64,000 bases of DNA from Amorphochlora amoebiformis (GCA_054601695.1 BAAHQB010000295.1:153860-217859), one strand, 5' to 3'. Shown: positions 25,049 to 48,344, numbered from the stretch's first letter. Translations and numbers: made by a program. The notes: generated by a model not told the origin, from the sequence alone.

Positions 25049-26405
25049 TGTACATGCATATGTATGTATATGGATACATATGTATGTTGCGTGACTATTT
25101 AACACTTATGTAATATTATATACCAAATTAGACGAATGCATACACTACATTCACAATCTTCACCACCCAACCCATTTCACAATCACCAACCCAATGCATA
25201 AACTTACAATCTGCACAACCCAACCCATTCACAATCATAGCAAACCAGCCCAAACATACGAGTACATCTACTACATTCACAATCCCAAGCATACGAATAC
25301 ATCTTGACAATACGAACATATCTGAGTATGAACCTAAGCATCCAAGTACACATGAGTACCCTCACAAGGCAACCTAAGGAGACGTTTGTCGAACCCGATG
25401 TGTTTTGAGTTTATCTCATCTGTGCGTGCGCTAGTGTAGAGTGTGTACCTTCGAATGCCAACAAAGACGCGATCTGATCAGAAGAGAGGATCTTGACGGC
25501 TGCAGATGCCAGACTTTGCCAGCTTTTAAGATTCAAACTCTCAACCGCGCTCAACCCTAAAGGTTTACCCTTAACTTCAAAACGGCAGTTTATATTTCAT
25601 AATGCATGCGTGTACTAACCCTTAACAACACTTGAAAACGGCAAGTCTGTATTTCATAATGCATGCGTATACCGTATACCCTTAACAACACTTGAAAACG
25701 GCAAGTCTATATTTCATAATGCATGCGGCGCATATTGGTCTACATGTATTCTAATTTTTATGTGTGTAAATGTGTCCATAGTGTTGATATAGAAATATAG
25801 AGAGAGAGTTATATACTATACTCATGTTCAAATAAATACTGTATTCACTTTGTATTTGTACACTTAGTATATATATGCATGCATACAGATATATATATAT
25901 ATGTATATATTATATTATATATGTATATATGTATATATATATATATATATATGTACATGTGTGTGTCTGTACAAATTTTATTATTATATTTACATAATAT
26001 GGGTCACATAACATAATGTAATTATTTTATATATATATATATACATGTATAAATATATACATATATATATATACATATATTTAAACATATATACATTAGA
26101 TATACATACGCACATACATGTGCATACTCGTACGTAAATACATATAGCATGGACAGTTGCATATAATTATGTGCAACCATTTCCATGAAGGTGTACGGGT
26201 GTTCCGGAAGATGGCTGAGATGCCTTCCCTTCGACTTTCACCGACGCAAAACCAAAATCTCCTCCGAGATCCTGAGCAAACATGTGCAGATAATACATAC
26301 CTTAGGTGTGTCCTCGATTTGGGTTGAAAGTGGGCACGAACCTGTTGAAACTTGTTCAAATCGGCTTCGATTTGGGTGCCCGGGCCAAAAACGGACCTCT
26401 GACAT
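24504..26405 (-). CDS. Small unknown protein, 4 exons (144 residues predicted)
   Basis: Not recognised. Exons: 26405-26301, 26271-26178, 25556-25449 and 24631-24504, with phases 0, 1 and 1 and a TAG stop at 24504-24506 (435 nt). Exon 3 reads [16 protein letters not shown] then [17 protein letters not shown], which looks helical. Exon 4 contains a poly-Ala run and ends in a poly-Thr run. The first intron would be only 29 bases (GTATGT...GCTCAG). If it is not spliced, exon 1 reads on in another frame starting with MSSRQRG and the link to exons 2-4 fails. The start Met at 26405 is the first in the chosen frame. Intron 2 contains (TA)n and intron 3 a CACAAGTCACAA minisatellite. Confidence 0.45.
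24655..25330. repeat. CACAAGTCACAACA minisatellite, (TA)n and CCCAACCCA-type repeats
   Basis: Positions 24660-24790 hold about ten copies of a 12-14 base unit (CACAAGTCACAA). Positions 24940-25060 are (TA)n. Positions 25130-25280 repeat CACAATC and CAACCCA. The block lies inside the last intron of the minus-strand gene. Confidence 0.8.
25562..25735. repeat. Three tandem copies of a 50-60 bp unit
   Basis: Three copies share CCCTTAAC...AAAACGGCA..T.TATTTCATAATGCATGCG, ending near 25615, 25672 and 25730. Copies 2 and 3 are nearly identical (ACACTTGAAAACGGCAAGTCT); copy 1 is shorter. The unit sits just upstream of exon 3 of the minus-strand gene, in its intron. Confidence 0.85.
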
Positions 26406-26469
26406 GAAGCCAGAAAACCCAGTCCGCGCTGTCGACTGGACATCTATGAAAAACACTCAACTCTAGTCG

Positions 26470-26990
26470 TGTATTTCACATCTATTTGACAATCATGTCA
26501 CGCGAATGTGTCACGCAAAGTGTCACGCAAATGTGTCACGCAAAAGTGTCTGATTTGGTGTCCAATAAAGTGGAATTCGAGTCGAATTCGAATTGCTTCG
26601 ATAGTGCTAGATTCGAATTCGAATTCGAATGACTCGATAGCGCAAGCTGGACTCGAGATCCAATTGATGAATAGTGCTAGCTAGATTCGAATTCGAATTC
26701 GAATTCGAATGACTCGATAGCACAAGCTGGACTCGAGATCAAATTGATGAATATTGCTAGTTAGATTCGTCAAATTCGAATTCGAATGACTCGATAGCAT
26801 AAGCTGGACTCGAGATCAAATTGATGAAAAGTGCTAGCTAGATTCGAATCGAATTGACTCTTTCGAGCAGGGTAGATTAGATGAAAAGTGCTAGCTAGAT
26901 TCGAATCGAATTGACTCTTTCGAGCAGGGTAGATTAGATTCGGAGCCGAGTTGACTCGATAGTGCAGGGTATGGAACTCACCTCTTGCAG
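26470..26990. repeat. Palindromic GAATTCGAATTC-rich tandem array
   Basis: First come several TGTCACGCAAA units (26495-26545). Then four or more units of about 60-80 bp combine GTGCTAGCTAGATTCGAATT, GACTCGATAG and AGCTGGACTCGAGATC. The array is dense in EcoRI, XhoI, TTCGAA and GCTAGC palindromes. It lies upstream of the minus-strand gene starting at 26405. Confidence 0.85.
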
Positions 26991-27029
26991 GGCTAAAGGC
27001 TTAAGAGATAGGAGAGCCATCTTTTGGTG

Positions 27030-27610
27030 TTCCGTCAGGCCTTTCATGAACAACAATCACAATAACCACTTTAAAACGGCGAAACACGGAGACAGGCCTT
27101 TGATCAACAACAACCACAAGAACCAATTTCACACAACATACACAGCGAGACACGGAGATAGGCCTTTGATCAACAACAACCACAAGAACTATTTTAACAA
27201 AAACATACACAGCGAGACACGGAGACAGGCCTTTGATCAACAACCACCACAAGAACCATTTTTACACAGCCTATACAACGAAACACGGAGGTTGAAGACA
27301 CAACAGAGGTAGACCTATATGAGTGGACAGCTTTCCCAGTCTTGTTTCGTCTGACTCCAGCTCCTCCTTGCTGGAAAATCAAACAACCTTCACATCGATA
27401 ACACCACATCGATACCACCACATCGATATCACCACATTGATACTACCACATCAATACTACGACATCGATACGACCACATCGATATCACCACATTGATACC
27501 ACCACATCAATACTACGACATCGATACCACAACATCAATACGACCACATCGATACCACCACATCGATATCACCACATCGGTAGCACCACATCGATACCAC
27601 CACATACCCC
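27030..27610. repeat. Two minisatellites: a ~65 bp TTTGATCAACAACAACCACAAG unit and a CACATCGATACCAC unit
   Basis: Positions 27040-27290 contain four copies of a unit with GAGACACGGAGACAGGCC and TTGATCAACAACAACCACAAG. The unit is open in one plus frame but purely repetitive. Positions 27385-27605 contain about 15 copies of CACATCGATACCAC-like units. I see no gene. Confidence 0.85.
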
Positions 27611-27733
27611 AACCAATATGTACGCGCATGTTTACCTGTAATATTTATATAGGCGGCAGTGCATATACATTTCATTTATGTATGTATCCATTTTATTTAC
27701 GTGCATACACCACACACACACACACACAACCTA

Positions 27734-27776
<43 letters not shown>

Positions 27777-27879
27777 ATATATATATAGGTTGTTGCAGCC
27801 TCTTCTTCAGAATACATCATCTATATATATATATATATAAATATATATATATATATCATATATATACATATATATATAT

Positions 27880-27944
<65 letters not shown>

Positions 27945-27959
27945 TACAAACATATACAT

Positions 27960-28016
<57 letters not shown>

Positions 28017-28097
28017 ATATATATATATATATATATGTATATTTATACATATAAAATATATGTTTACCTGTAAATTCATATTTTCATTTTTGCAGAT

Positions 28098-28144
<47 letters not shown>

Positions 28145-28190
28145 TAAATACATAATTGTATCATGCATATATACATACATACATATATAT

Positions 28191-28243
<53 letters not shown>

Positions 28244-28250
28244 CATATAT
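27611..28250. repeat. (TA)n-rich intergenic block
   Basis: Almost all (TA)n, with a (CA)n run near 27710. A short non-repetitive segment at 27788-27820 shows no exon. Confidence 0.85.
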
Positions 28251-28606
28251 ATGGAATGAGGATGTCATTTTTGGGTTGATGTTTCTACCTCGAAGATGCC
28301 AGCATCTCGACTATCATCAATGGGGCCATGGCACTGCTGTGGACCTATGAAACCGTATACACGTCGCATTCAGATCACCGTGTATGTATCAACACCCATG
28401 GTGCTATGCTATGGTTTTACGAGACCGGAGAGCGGTATGACACGTGTAATATTGATATGACAGAGTAGGAGCGATACTGTGGGCCTGTGCGAGTTGACAT
28501 GATATTAGTATCACTGTAAGAGCCATGGCGGTGGTGTGGGTCTATGCGAATACACAAGATAGTGATAAACGGTGTGCGCGTAGCCATGTCGGTATATGTA
28601 TATATG

Positions 28607-28687
<81 letters not shown>

Positions 28688-29073
28688 ACATATTATATAT
28701 GTAGACATATAATATACATAATATGGGTATTGAGTCCAGCAAGCAGGATTCATCCCAAGGCCCCAAGGCAAGTGAAAAAACTGGATGTCATGAAATCATT
28801 TCTACTATGGATCTGTGTCATGAAATCATTTCTACTATGGATCTGTCATGAAATCATTTCTACTATGGATCTGTGACATGAAATCATTTCTACTATGGAT
28901 CTGTGACATGAAATCATTTCTACTATGGATCTGTCATGAAATCATTTCTACTATGGATCTGTAACTGGACTGTCGTGAAATCATTTATACTGTATATCTG
29001 TATTTCGAAGTAGTATACATATCAATACATACATTAACAGCCTTTATAAACAAGGGCTATTATCTATAATATA

Positions 29074-29137
<64 letters not shown>

Positions 29138-29277
29138 GTAATACGTATATATATATGTATATATATATATATATTATACATATATATATAGATATATATA
29201 TATATATATACGCGTATACACACACATATACATACATACTCACATGCATACATATAATATATATTTATTTTTTATTA
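28251..29277. repeat. Gene-free stretch with a CATGAAATCATTTCTACTATGGATCTGT minisatellite
   Basis: Positions 28250-28580 are non-repetitive with no supported exon. Positions 28600-28715 are (TA)n. Positions 28785-28995 hold six to seven copies of a 27-33 bp unit (ATGAAATCATTTCTACTATG core). Positions 29065-29270 are again (TA)n. Nothing gene-like was found. Confidence 0.8.
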
Positions 29278-30292
29278 TTATCGCACCCTTGCGGCCGCTA
29301 GGTGGAATTTGGCCTCGGAATACTTGTTGGCGTATAACGACATCAGCTCCGAGAGCAGGGCGTTGGCGTTGGCGTTGGCGTTGGCGTTGGCGTTGGCGTT
29401 GGCGTTGGCGTTGGCGTTGGTGTTGGCATTGACATTGTTTGTGGTTATGCCTACCTCAACGTTGGCTGTGCTTCTGTTTACGTTGACATCGGGCTTTCGC
29501 GGGCTCTGTGAGATTTGTTGTGAATGTGCGTGCGTGGACAAATGCTTTGAATTGTTCGCTTTGCCCGGAGCCGTTGGATGCGGTGTTCGATTGGAAGGGT
29601 TGTTTGGACTCCGGCGATTGGGTGCATGCGCTTGGGATCCGGAGGGTGTGGAGGTAGATTCGGATATGCCAGCCTCGGCCCCTAGTTCTTGTGCAGCTGC
29701 GCGTAGAATATGGCGCCTGCAAAACAGGTAACATGAGTCCTCTTGTGTCATGACGGTGATAAGACAACCACGACAATCAGTGTGAATACAAATACGGCAT
29801 GCCAATCGCCATCGCCATGACAGGCGACAGTATGACGAAGTCTAGAAAGCAGCAGCAAAGTTGTTGGACAGAAAGAAAAGAAATTGGAAGGAGGATTAGG
29901 CCAACAGTCGTCAAGTACAAATAGTACCTCTTGGCTCGAATCTCTCGTGAGTAATGGGAATGGGCAGATATGGAATCCTTGTACGCTCCGATTCCTCTTC
30001 CGCAAACGCCTGCTACCATCCCACCCCGCCCACCTCTGCCACCGCTAACGATCCTGCCTACCCTCCCTCCTCCAACACGACAAACAACGTTTTGCTCGAG
30101 ACCGACGGCAATCCCAGACCCACCCCCACCACCTCTTGCCTTCTGCTTACCCCCCCCTCGCTCGATCTTCACCTTCACTTGTGGAATCAGACCTCTTCCG
30201 CTTCCGTTTCCGCTTCCGCTTCCGCTTCCGTTTCCGCTTCCGCTAGCACTATTGCCGCCGTATGGATTTCGACATGCCTCACAGAGGCTCAT
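29278..30292 (-). CDS. Gly/Ser-rich protein with Asn-Ala repeat, 2 exons (267 residues)
   Basis: Function unknown. Exons 30292-29928 and 29716-29278 join exactly in phase (AG + G = Arg), with donor GAG|GTACTA and acceptor TTTTGCAG, giving 804 nt. The start is ATG after GGAAA (MSLCEACRNPYGGN). Exon 1 is a Gly/Ser-rich tract, then a Gly/Arg tract (GGGRVGRIVSGGRGGRGG). A short charged helical segment spans the junction (REIRAKRRHILRAAAQELGA). The second exon is Ser/Pro/Asn-rich with an Asn-Ala repeat from a GCCAAC hexamer array (29362-29430), then a conserved-looking helical tail (LLSELMSLYANKYSEAKFHL). The N-terminal Cys-x2-Cys is too small to call a zinc site. The RGG-like stretch could bind RNA, which is inference. 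Confidence 0.8.
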
Positions 30293-30486
30293 TTTCCTAA
30301 CAACGTACAATATCTTATTTATTTGGCTTTGTTGATATTGAAAAATATGAATAATATACATATCACATGTATCTATTTATATATATGCTTTGTGTAAAAT
30401 GTATATATATATATATTTCATAACATGAACATGTATATAATATACACATAAATACCATTGATATACATTTGGAGCATATGTACATG

Positions 30487-30548
<62 letters not shown>

Positions 30549-30600
30549 TACATATATATACATACACACATACACATATACATATATAATATATATGCAC

Positions 30601-30650
<50 letters not shown>

Positions 30651-30681
30651 ATTAATACATATATATATTAGTTATAATATG

Positions 30682-30717
<36 letters not shown>

Positions 30718-30728
30718 ATATATATATA

Positions 30729-30787
<59 letters not shown>

Positions 30788-30852
30788 CTATATATGTGTA
30801 TTTGTGTATATATATTTGTGTATATATATGTACATATACACGTATATATACA

Positions 30853-30907
<55 letters not shown>

Positions 30908-31144
30908 CACGTACAATCATATGTTTGCACCTTTTGGCTTGGTTGAGTCGATCCAGCTCGTCGTGCATATCCGAGCAGTGTTTCTAAGATGAGTTATGCA
31001 TAGAACAGCGTTCATCGCTCAAATACAATGGTTGTTTTATTTGTGGTTCGTGAACTATGTTGAGGATGGTGTTTAATGCGCGGTTTTGTGCGCGAAGGTG
31101 AAATTGTGTCTTTTTACGCGTGTGTTGCATTTGGTGCGTTGTGA
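30293..31144. repeat. (TA)n-rich spacer between two minus-strand genes
   Basis: Positions 30390-30910 are (TA)n with TATG and CATA runs. From 30920 to 31144 the DNA is ordinary AT-rich spacer that may include the 3' untranslated region of the next gene. No exon was identified. Confidence 0.7.
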
Positions 31145-32227
31145 TTAATTTGGATTAAGCAGTTGGTGACCTCTAGGGTTTCCAGGCGATTCTTCTTCGT
31201 GGCGTTTCGCAAACGGGCCCTGTCCGCCTTCCTGGAAATGTTTGGGTGCGAGGTGATGATGTGCTGTGAATGAGTACTTTGTGTCAAAGGGTGGGAAACA
31301 CCTTTTTAAGCGATTGTTTCTCTGTGCCAAGACGGCCTGGAGTTGTGCGTTGTTGTTGAGGTGAGGATTCTCGACTTCCGTGCTAAGATTCGATGCAAGC
31401 TTTGCCAGGTTCAAAGGGTTGACCTTCGACGTCGAATTCGAAAGACCCGACGACAGCGACCATGAAGATGACGAAGACAGCCCCGATACCCGGGATGGTG
31501 CAGAAACCACACCCAGGGGCAAAGAACCGCCCGATCTTGTTTGCATATTCCCCATCCTCGTCAACCTCACCCCTCCCTTTCCTTCCCCTTCCAGCCCCCC
31601 ATCCGGCCCCGATGCTCCAGAGCTGCCTGATACCCCCAGGACTGGTCCTCTTATGACCTTCCCGGATCCCGCAGATACTCCTGATGTGCCGGACAACCCT
31701 GAGACACCTGACGATAAGCTGTTGCACGACAGGCTCCGTTCACGTTGAGATCGACGATCCGACAAGACTCCGGCGTTGAAACCACCCGTGTAACCTCCAG
31801 GGTGGTAACCTGTAGAGTAAGAGCCCGGTAGTAATCCGCCAGTCGAAATTCCTGATGCCATACCAGATGTCGAATACGACCCGCTCCGAGATCCAGATCC
31901 AGATCCCCCTGACGGTATTCCCGACGCAATACCCGTCATCTGGGAGTAGACACGTGATACTGAATGAGGTGGATGCTGTGGTAATATTGTGCTGTCCGAA
32001 GCTACGGAAAGCCCTTGACCGAACGACACGCTCGAGTCCCAGCTCCCGCCAACGGCCCCTTCCCCGCTGCCGTTCCCATTCCCGCCATATCTTCCAAGCA
32101 TGCCACATGCGGGTGGATATTGCTCTCGACATTGAGGTTGGGATTGAGGTTGGGGTTGTGGAAGGTCAGTTTGGGATTGTGATTGAGGTTGAGGATCTTG
32201 GTTTGCCTCATTTGATTCCTTAGGCAT
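31145..32227 (-). CDS. Gly/Ser-rich, Gln-Pro N-terminal protein, 360 residues, single exon
   Basis: Intact frame from ATG at 32227 to TAA at 31145-31147, no intron needed. Not recognised. Residues about 10-35 are a Gln/Pro repeat (PQSQSQTDLPQPQPQSQPQ). The middle is Gly/Ser/Tyr-rich with GSYSTSG and GSYSTGYHPGGY repeats and short Arg-rich sites (DRRSQRERSLS). The last 90 residues are less repetitive (NPLNLAKLASNLSTEVEN, LAQRNNRLKRCFPPFDTKYSF) and may be the conserved part. The composition resembles prion-like or RNA-granule proteins, but no RNA-binding domain is present. An acidic frame opposite 31380-31748 is its antisense shadow. Confidence 0.75.
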   Translation of the reverse strand: MPKESNEANQDPQPQSQSQTDLPQPQPQSQPQCREQYPPACGMLGRYGGNGNGSGEGAVGGSWDSSVSFGQGLSVASDSTILPQHPPHSVSRVYSQMTGIASGIPSGGSGSGSRSGSYSTSGMASGISTGGLLPGSYSTGYHPGGYTGGFNAGVLSDRRSQRERSLSCNSLSSGVSGLSGTSGVSAGSGKVIRGPVLGVSGSSGASGPDGGLEGEGKGGVRLTRMGNMQTRSGGSLPLGVVSAPSRVSGLSSSSSWSLSSGLSNSTSKVNPLNLAKLASNLSTEVENPHLNNNAQLQAVLAQRNNRLKRCFPPFDTKYSFTAHHHLAPKHFQEGGQGPFAKRHEEESPGNPRGHQLLNPN

Positions 32228-32733
32228 CGTCTGCTTCCCTTCAAGTTTTCACCACTGGAGACTGGACACAAATACAAAAGGAATTTATGTGTATGCCTAC
32301 ACAATACAAGTACAGTCTTGTGGGGGACGATGAGGGCACCTTTCGATTTTTTTCCATGTGGGTCAAGGAAATGTGATTTTTGGATTCCGAGATTGGAAAG
32401 AAACGGGTAGTGGCGTACTGGATTCCGAATCCCCGGGGCCCAAGGACCTCTCAGATCGGCGTCGTCGATGATGTCAAGACGGATGTACGGAGACAGTGTT
32501 TGAATTCAGAATATCCTGGGGTTTTACAATTGGAGGTATCCAAAGGGCTATGTCCGTTATCGAATTCCACCCGGGAAATCCCGCCAAAAGGTTCCTGGAA
32601 TGCGCAGACAAGATCCTGGCAAGCATGCGCCGTATCATGGTCTCATTCCAACATACTATCAAGAAATAGAAATAGAACCAACCCCATAACCCACACATCA
32701 ACGCTTTAAAAATGTGACTTTCCCCCATGGGAG

Positions 32734-33763
32734 ATGTGGAAGCAGCGTACGATGCCTTGCATGAAATGTCGCGATAGCGAAACCTTCCGTGCGAGCGTTG
32801 CAACTTGTCTTTGTTGTAGGCGCTGGATCTGCTGGAACCAGAGCGGAAGAAGAAACAGAATCCGCAACGAGTGTTCCAGATTCAGCAGGTGCTTGAGTTG
32901 TTGTTGTTTTTGGTGTTGCTCGTGTTGTGAGGTGACGTTACCATTTTGGAGTGGGCATACTGAGATGACCGCGTTTATATTAAAAAAAGGCGGCATGGTG
33001 CAATGCAGTATGCCTGCGTCGGGCTTCCGAGCTGTTGAGTATTTCCAACGCATTAAACAAGGAAAGGTTTTCACAAGAGGTCGAGCAAGCGAGGTACGAA
33101 CCAGGAGCAGGCGCTACCTCAAGCGCAAGCGGAAGGCGTAACGCTAACACCAGAAAATCCAATACCACACTGAGCCCTTCGCCATCTTCACCCAGCCAGA
33201 AGTCCATCGCCTCTAAGGCAATGAACGCTAATACACACTTTACTAAAGGGAAGAGTCGGGGGTCACACCCATCGTCTAGATCCTCACAATACGCAGCTAA
33301 ATATTTGTTCGGTGGTACAGGTTGGAATGTCAGGTGGGATGGATCGTACGCGGGACCGCATCTCGAGTTTTTCGGCATCGGCTAATGTTCTCATGAGGAC
33401 GGGCGCCCTATGTGAGGAAACCAGCGCCGTCCGAAAGCAATGCAACATTCTCATGACGCGCCACCTCAAATGGTTAATACGCTCCGTATACTACCCACCG
33501 AGGTACAATAAGAGACATATATACATATATATGTACACATGTAAATACATATGAGCATACACGTATGCATGATGTACACGTAAAAATATTTATGATTACA
33601 TGATGATTTCTATATATACAAAATGTATATGTGAAAAGGTAAATATGTACATTTATTTATTATACACGACACGTTTATATCATACGTGAATATACTTACA
33701 GGGCTCAATATACGCAAAAATAGTATACATATATATATTTATATAATATATATATATATATAC

Positions 33764-33809
<46 letters not shown>

Positions 33810-33832
33810 TATATAGATATTATTTATTTATA

Positions 33833-33909
<77 letters not shown>

Positions 33910-34073
33910 CAATATATATATACATATTGAGGATAAATTTCCAAGAATATTCCATCAGGTATCTTATGGAGCACTTCGCTCGAAGCCTGCAAAAGCCCAG
34001 GACGGAGACCAAGGTTGTTCAAAATCAGCTAGACCTACCCTACAAACACATGCACCTTCTAGATGCACTATGA
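32734..34073 (+). CDS. Unknown 5-exon protein, Ser-rich middle and basic helical C-terminus
   Basis: Not recognised. Exons: 32734-32788, 32820-32888, 33009-33314 (or ending 33137), 33334-33502 and 33959-34073, with phases 1, 1, 1 and 2 and a TGA stop at 34071-34073. Exon 3 begins RASELLSISNALNKERFSQE, exon 4 holds RTRDRISSFSASANVLMRTG and RKQCNILMTRHLKWLIR, and the last exon ends NQLDLPYKHMHLLDAL. Two introns are uncertain. Intron 1 would be 31 bases (GTGCGA...TTGTTGTAG). Intron 3 is either 19 bases (33315-33333) or 196 bases, using the GTAACG donor after 33137; both keep the phase. The predicted length is 237 or 178 residues. The last intron contains (TA)n. The start ATG is preceded by an in-frame stop. 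Confidence 0.6.
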
Positions 34074-34288
34074 TGCACAAACTGGTTTCCGCATCATTTT
34101 TGTAGCCAAGTGAGTGTTGGATCGATCGATTACAAGTTCAACTGGACACAAGAATAGACCATTGATTTCATATATATACTATACTGCTGTGTCCACAAGC
34201 ATACAACGCTTCTTTGATATTGTTGTGTACACTATCGTGTCTCATTTTCATCTTGCTGATGTAAACATTATCTGTCTATTCGCATCCA

Positions 34289-34319
<31 letters not shown>

Positions 34320-34480
34320 TTATACATATATATATACATATATATGGATTTGTGCAATGTATATATGTTTATATATTTGTTTATATATATACATATATAT
34401 ATATATACATAATATATATATATGTATATGTATATATGTATATGTATATAATATATATATATATATATATGTATATATAT

Positions 34481-34511
<31 letters not shown>

Positions 34512-34602
34512 ACGTAATGCTGCAAAAATTTATCTATGAGTAAATTGATTTACGCACACTTGTAAAAATTTATTCGGCGTTCTAAAAGCATAAGCATCTT
34601 AG
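34074..34602. other. Spacer with (TA)n upstream of the PDZ exons
   Basis: Positions 34080-34280 are non-repetitive, 34280-34510 are (TA)n, and the rest is AT-rich. The first exons of the PDZ-DEP gene may be hidden here, but I could not place a start codon. Confidence 0.4.
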
Positions 34603-45964
<11,362 letters not shown>

Positions 45965-45969
45965 GTTCG

Positions 45970-46140
45970 ATCTCATGTTCATTCCATGTTTATCTCATGT
46001 TCATTCCATGTTTATCTAATGTTCATCTCCTTCATCGTGTTCATTCCATGCTCATTCTCTACGATCCTTCTATGTTTTCATGTTCATCTCGTTCATCCTA
46101 TGTTCATCCCATGTTCACCCCATGTTCATCCCGTGTTGTC
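45970..46140. repeat. TTCATTCCATGTTTATCTCATG repeats
   Basis: About ten imperfect copies of a CATGTTCATC(C/T)CATG-type unit, 11-22 bases each, lie in the intron upstream of the 46226 segment. Confidence 0.8.
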
Positions 46141-46225
46141 AATGATGTTGATCTGATGTGTTGTCTGTGCCCCCACATCTTTGGCGATTTTTCGTATTTA
46201 TGACTTTGTTCGTGTTTGTATTCAG

Positions 46226-46331
46226 ATTCGAAGTATTCAACGACTGTGCTCATCTCTTCCAACGTAACTCCAAAAACTACATCATTCACGAGATCAACGC
46301 AGAAACTCTCAAAATCTCTCATGGATACAAA

Positions 46332-46382
<51 letters not shown>

Positions 46383-46748
46383 ATAAATGTATATATATAT
46401 ATACATATAATATATATATATATATATATATGTAGCAACATATCTAAAAACTCTCTCAAAGCGTATCAAAACCTCGGAAAATCTCCCGTCTCGAATCCAT
46501 CTGTTCCGTTTTCTCCGTGTCTTTTCTTTCGATTTCCAAAAAGTCAAGGTCGAATTGATATTGGCACGCAGATATCACTTCCCGCTCACGACCAAATGAC
46601 ACAACCACCGCAAGCATACAAATTACACAACCACCGCAAGCATACACAAACATGCAAGGCAAACGGTACCACACTTGTACAAATGGCTTGTGCTTTTCTC
46701 GGCTGGGCGGTGTTTGCATATGGTGTGGATGCTGTGAATGGTGCATAG
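46226..46748 (+). CDS. Candidate 3' exons of the PDZ-DEP gene, unresolved
   Basis: An acceptor TTTGTATTCAG at 46225 opens a segment readable two ways: FEVFNDCAHLFQRNSKNYI (enters in phase 2) or SKYSTTVLISSNVTPK (phase 1, matching the donor at 45964). No GT donor occurs before the (TA)16 tract at 46333-46371. One frame reads straight through the tract into SNISKNSLKAYQNLGKSPVS and on to a stop at 46746-46748. Either a microsatellite has invaded an exon, or separate exons lie on each side with donors I could not see. Confidence 0.35.
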
Positions 46749-46854
46749 TGTGGAGTATGTTCTAATTGTGAATATGTACGATTTGTATTTGTTGCATAAG
46801 AACCATCGGAAACCCTCACGCGTCTGCTGAGGATCTCGTCTGTGCGATGGTCAC

Positions 46855-47260
<406 letters not shown>

Positions 47261-47495
47261 TTGATGTAATGGTTGTTATCAGACGCTGTGCTTGGCACTG
47301 TCGAGGCCGCGGACGCTATGGTTATCATACGTACACAAATACATATCTTATAATAATCACACATACAAGACTACATCCACCTACGAACATGCGCAAACAC
47401 ATTCGCAGATATGAATAACTATATGCATACCTACTGCATTGATACATACATAGCTTTATGGATAGATGATATATGTACACGTACGTGTATAACAG

Positions 47496-48344
47496 TACAT
47501 GATGTGGAACAGCGGTGATTCGAACGTGATACGATTGCTGCAGCCGGTTCTACTACCTAAAAGGTTACTCACATTCCAATGACGCACACACGCGACACAC
47601 CAAGGGATACCAACAAGGACACCAACACGAACAACACACAGACACCAACACGGACACCAACACGGACACCAACACGGACACCAACACGGACACCAACACG
47701 GACACCAACACGGACACCAACACGGACACCACACAGACACCCAACAAGGACACCAACACGACACTCACCGACACCACACTCACCAACACCACACTACTCC
47801 AAAACCCAATACCAACACCGAGTCCAACACTACCCTAGTCCAACACTACCCTAGTCCAACACTACCCTAGTCCAACACTACCCTAGTCCAACACTACGTT
47901 AGTCCAACACTACCCTAGTCCAACACTACCCTAGTCCAAAAACCAATAGCAACCCAACCCCGAAAGCCAAGCAAGGTTCTCAAAAGAATCAACCTTCACC
48001 TACATACCTGCGCCCGTGTTGTTTGCTTTGCTTTGACTACATTTTGTGTTGGGTGTGTTCTTTAGTTGTGTTGACAACTTTTCGTGCTGGGTGTGTTTGA
48101 TATTTCTTGTTTTTGGGTTTGTTTGGCATTTGTGTGGTTTTTGGGTGTTTTTGGGGTGTGTTTGGCATTTGTGGTTTTTGGGTGTTTTTTGGTGTTTTTG
48201 GTATTTGTGGTTTCTGGGTGTGTTTGGTATTTGTGGTTTTTGGTGTGTTTGACATTTGTGGTTTTTAGCGCGCTGGATGAAAGGGGATTCAGTACCACGA
48301 CCTTCTTGTGTGCTGCAGAATTCCTACAAAACATCACAAGTTAA
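47496..48344 (+). CDS. Two candidate terminal exons of a plus-strand gene
   Basis: Exon 47496-47563 (acceptor TATAACAG, donor AAAAG|GTTACT) reads WNSGDSNVIRLLQPVLLP. It joins in phase 2 to exon 48269-48344 (acceptor GTTTTTAG), which reads ALDERGFSTTTFLCAAEFLQ and ends in TAA at 48342-48344. The intron between them is minisatellite DNA. These may be the end of the PDZ-DEP gene or of a separate gene. No domain is recognised. Confidence 0.4.
47620..48265. repeat. Three minisatellites: CCAACACGGACA, CTAGTCCAACACTACC and TGTGGTTTTTGGGTGTTT
   Basis: Positions 47625-47735 have about nine 12-base CCAACACGGACA units. Positions 47820-47935 have about eight 16-base CTAGTCCAACACTACC units. Positions 48085-48262 have TTTGGCATTTGTGGTTTTTGGG units. 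Confidence 0.9.

Noticed and set aside
26962-27312. 116-codon plus frame with HGDRPLINNNHK repeats
   Set aside because: It is a direct reading of a ~65 bp minisatellite with no splice or domain support.
31380-31748. 122-codon acidic plus-strand frame
   Set aside because: Antisense to the 360-residue Gly/Ser-rich frame. Ser/Gly codons reversed give acidic and Pro codons.
47565-47792. Minus-strand Val-Ser-Val-Leu repeat frame
   Set aside because: Reads the CCAACACGGACA minisatellite.
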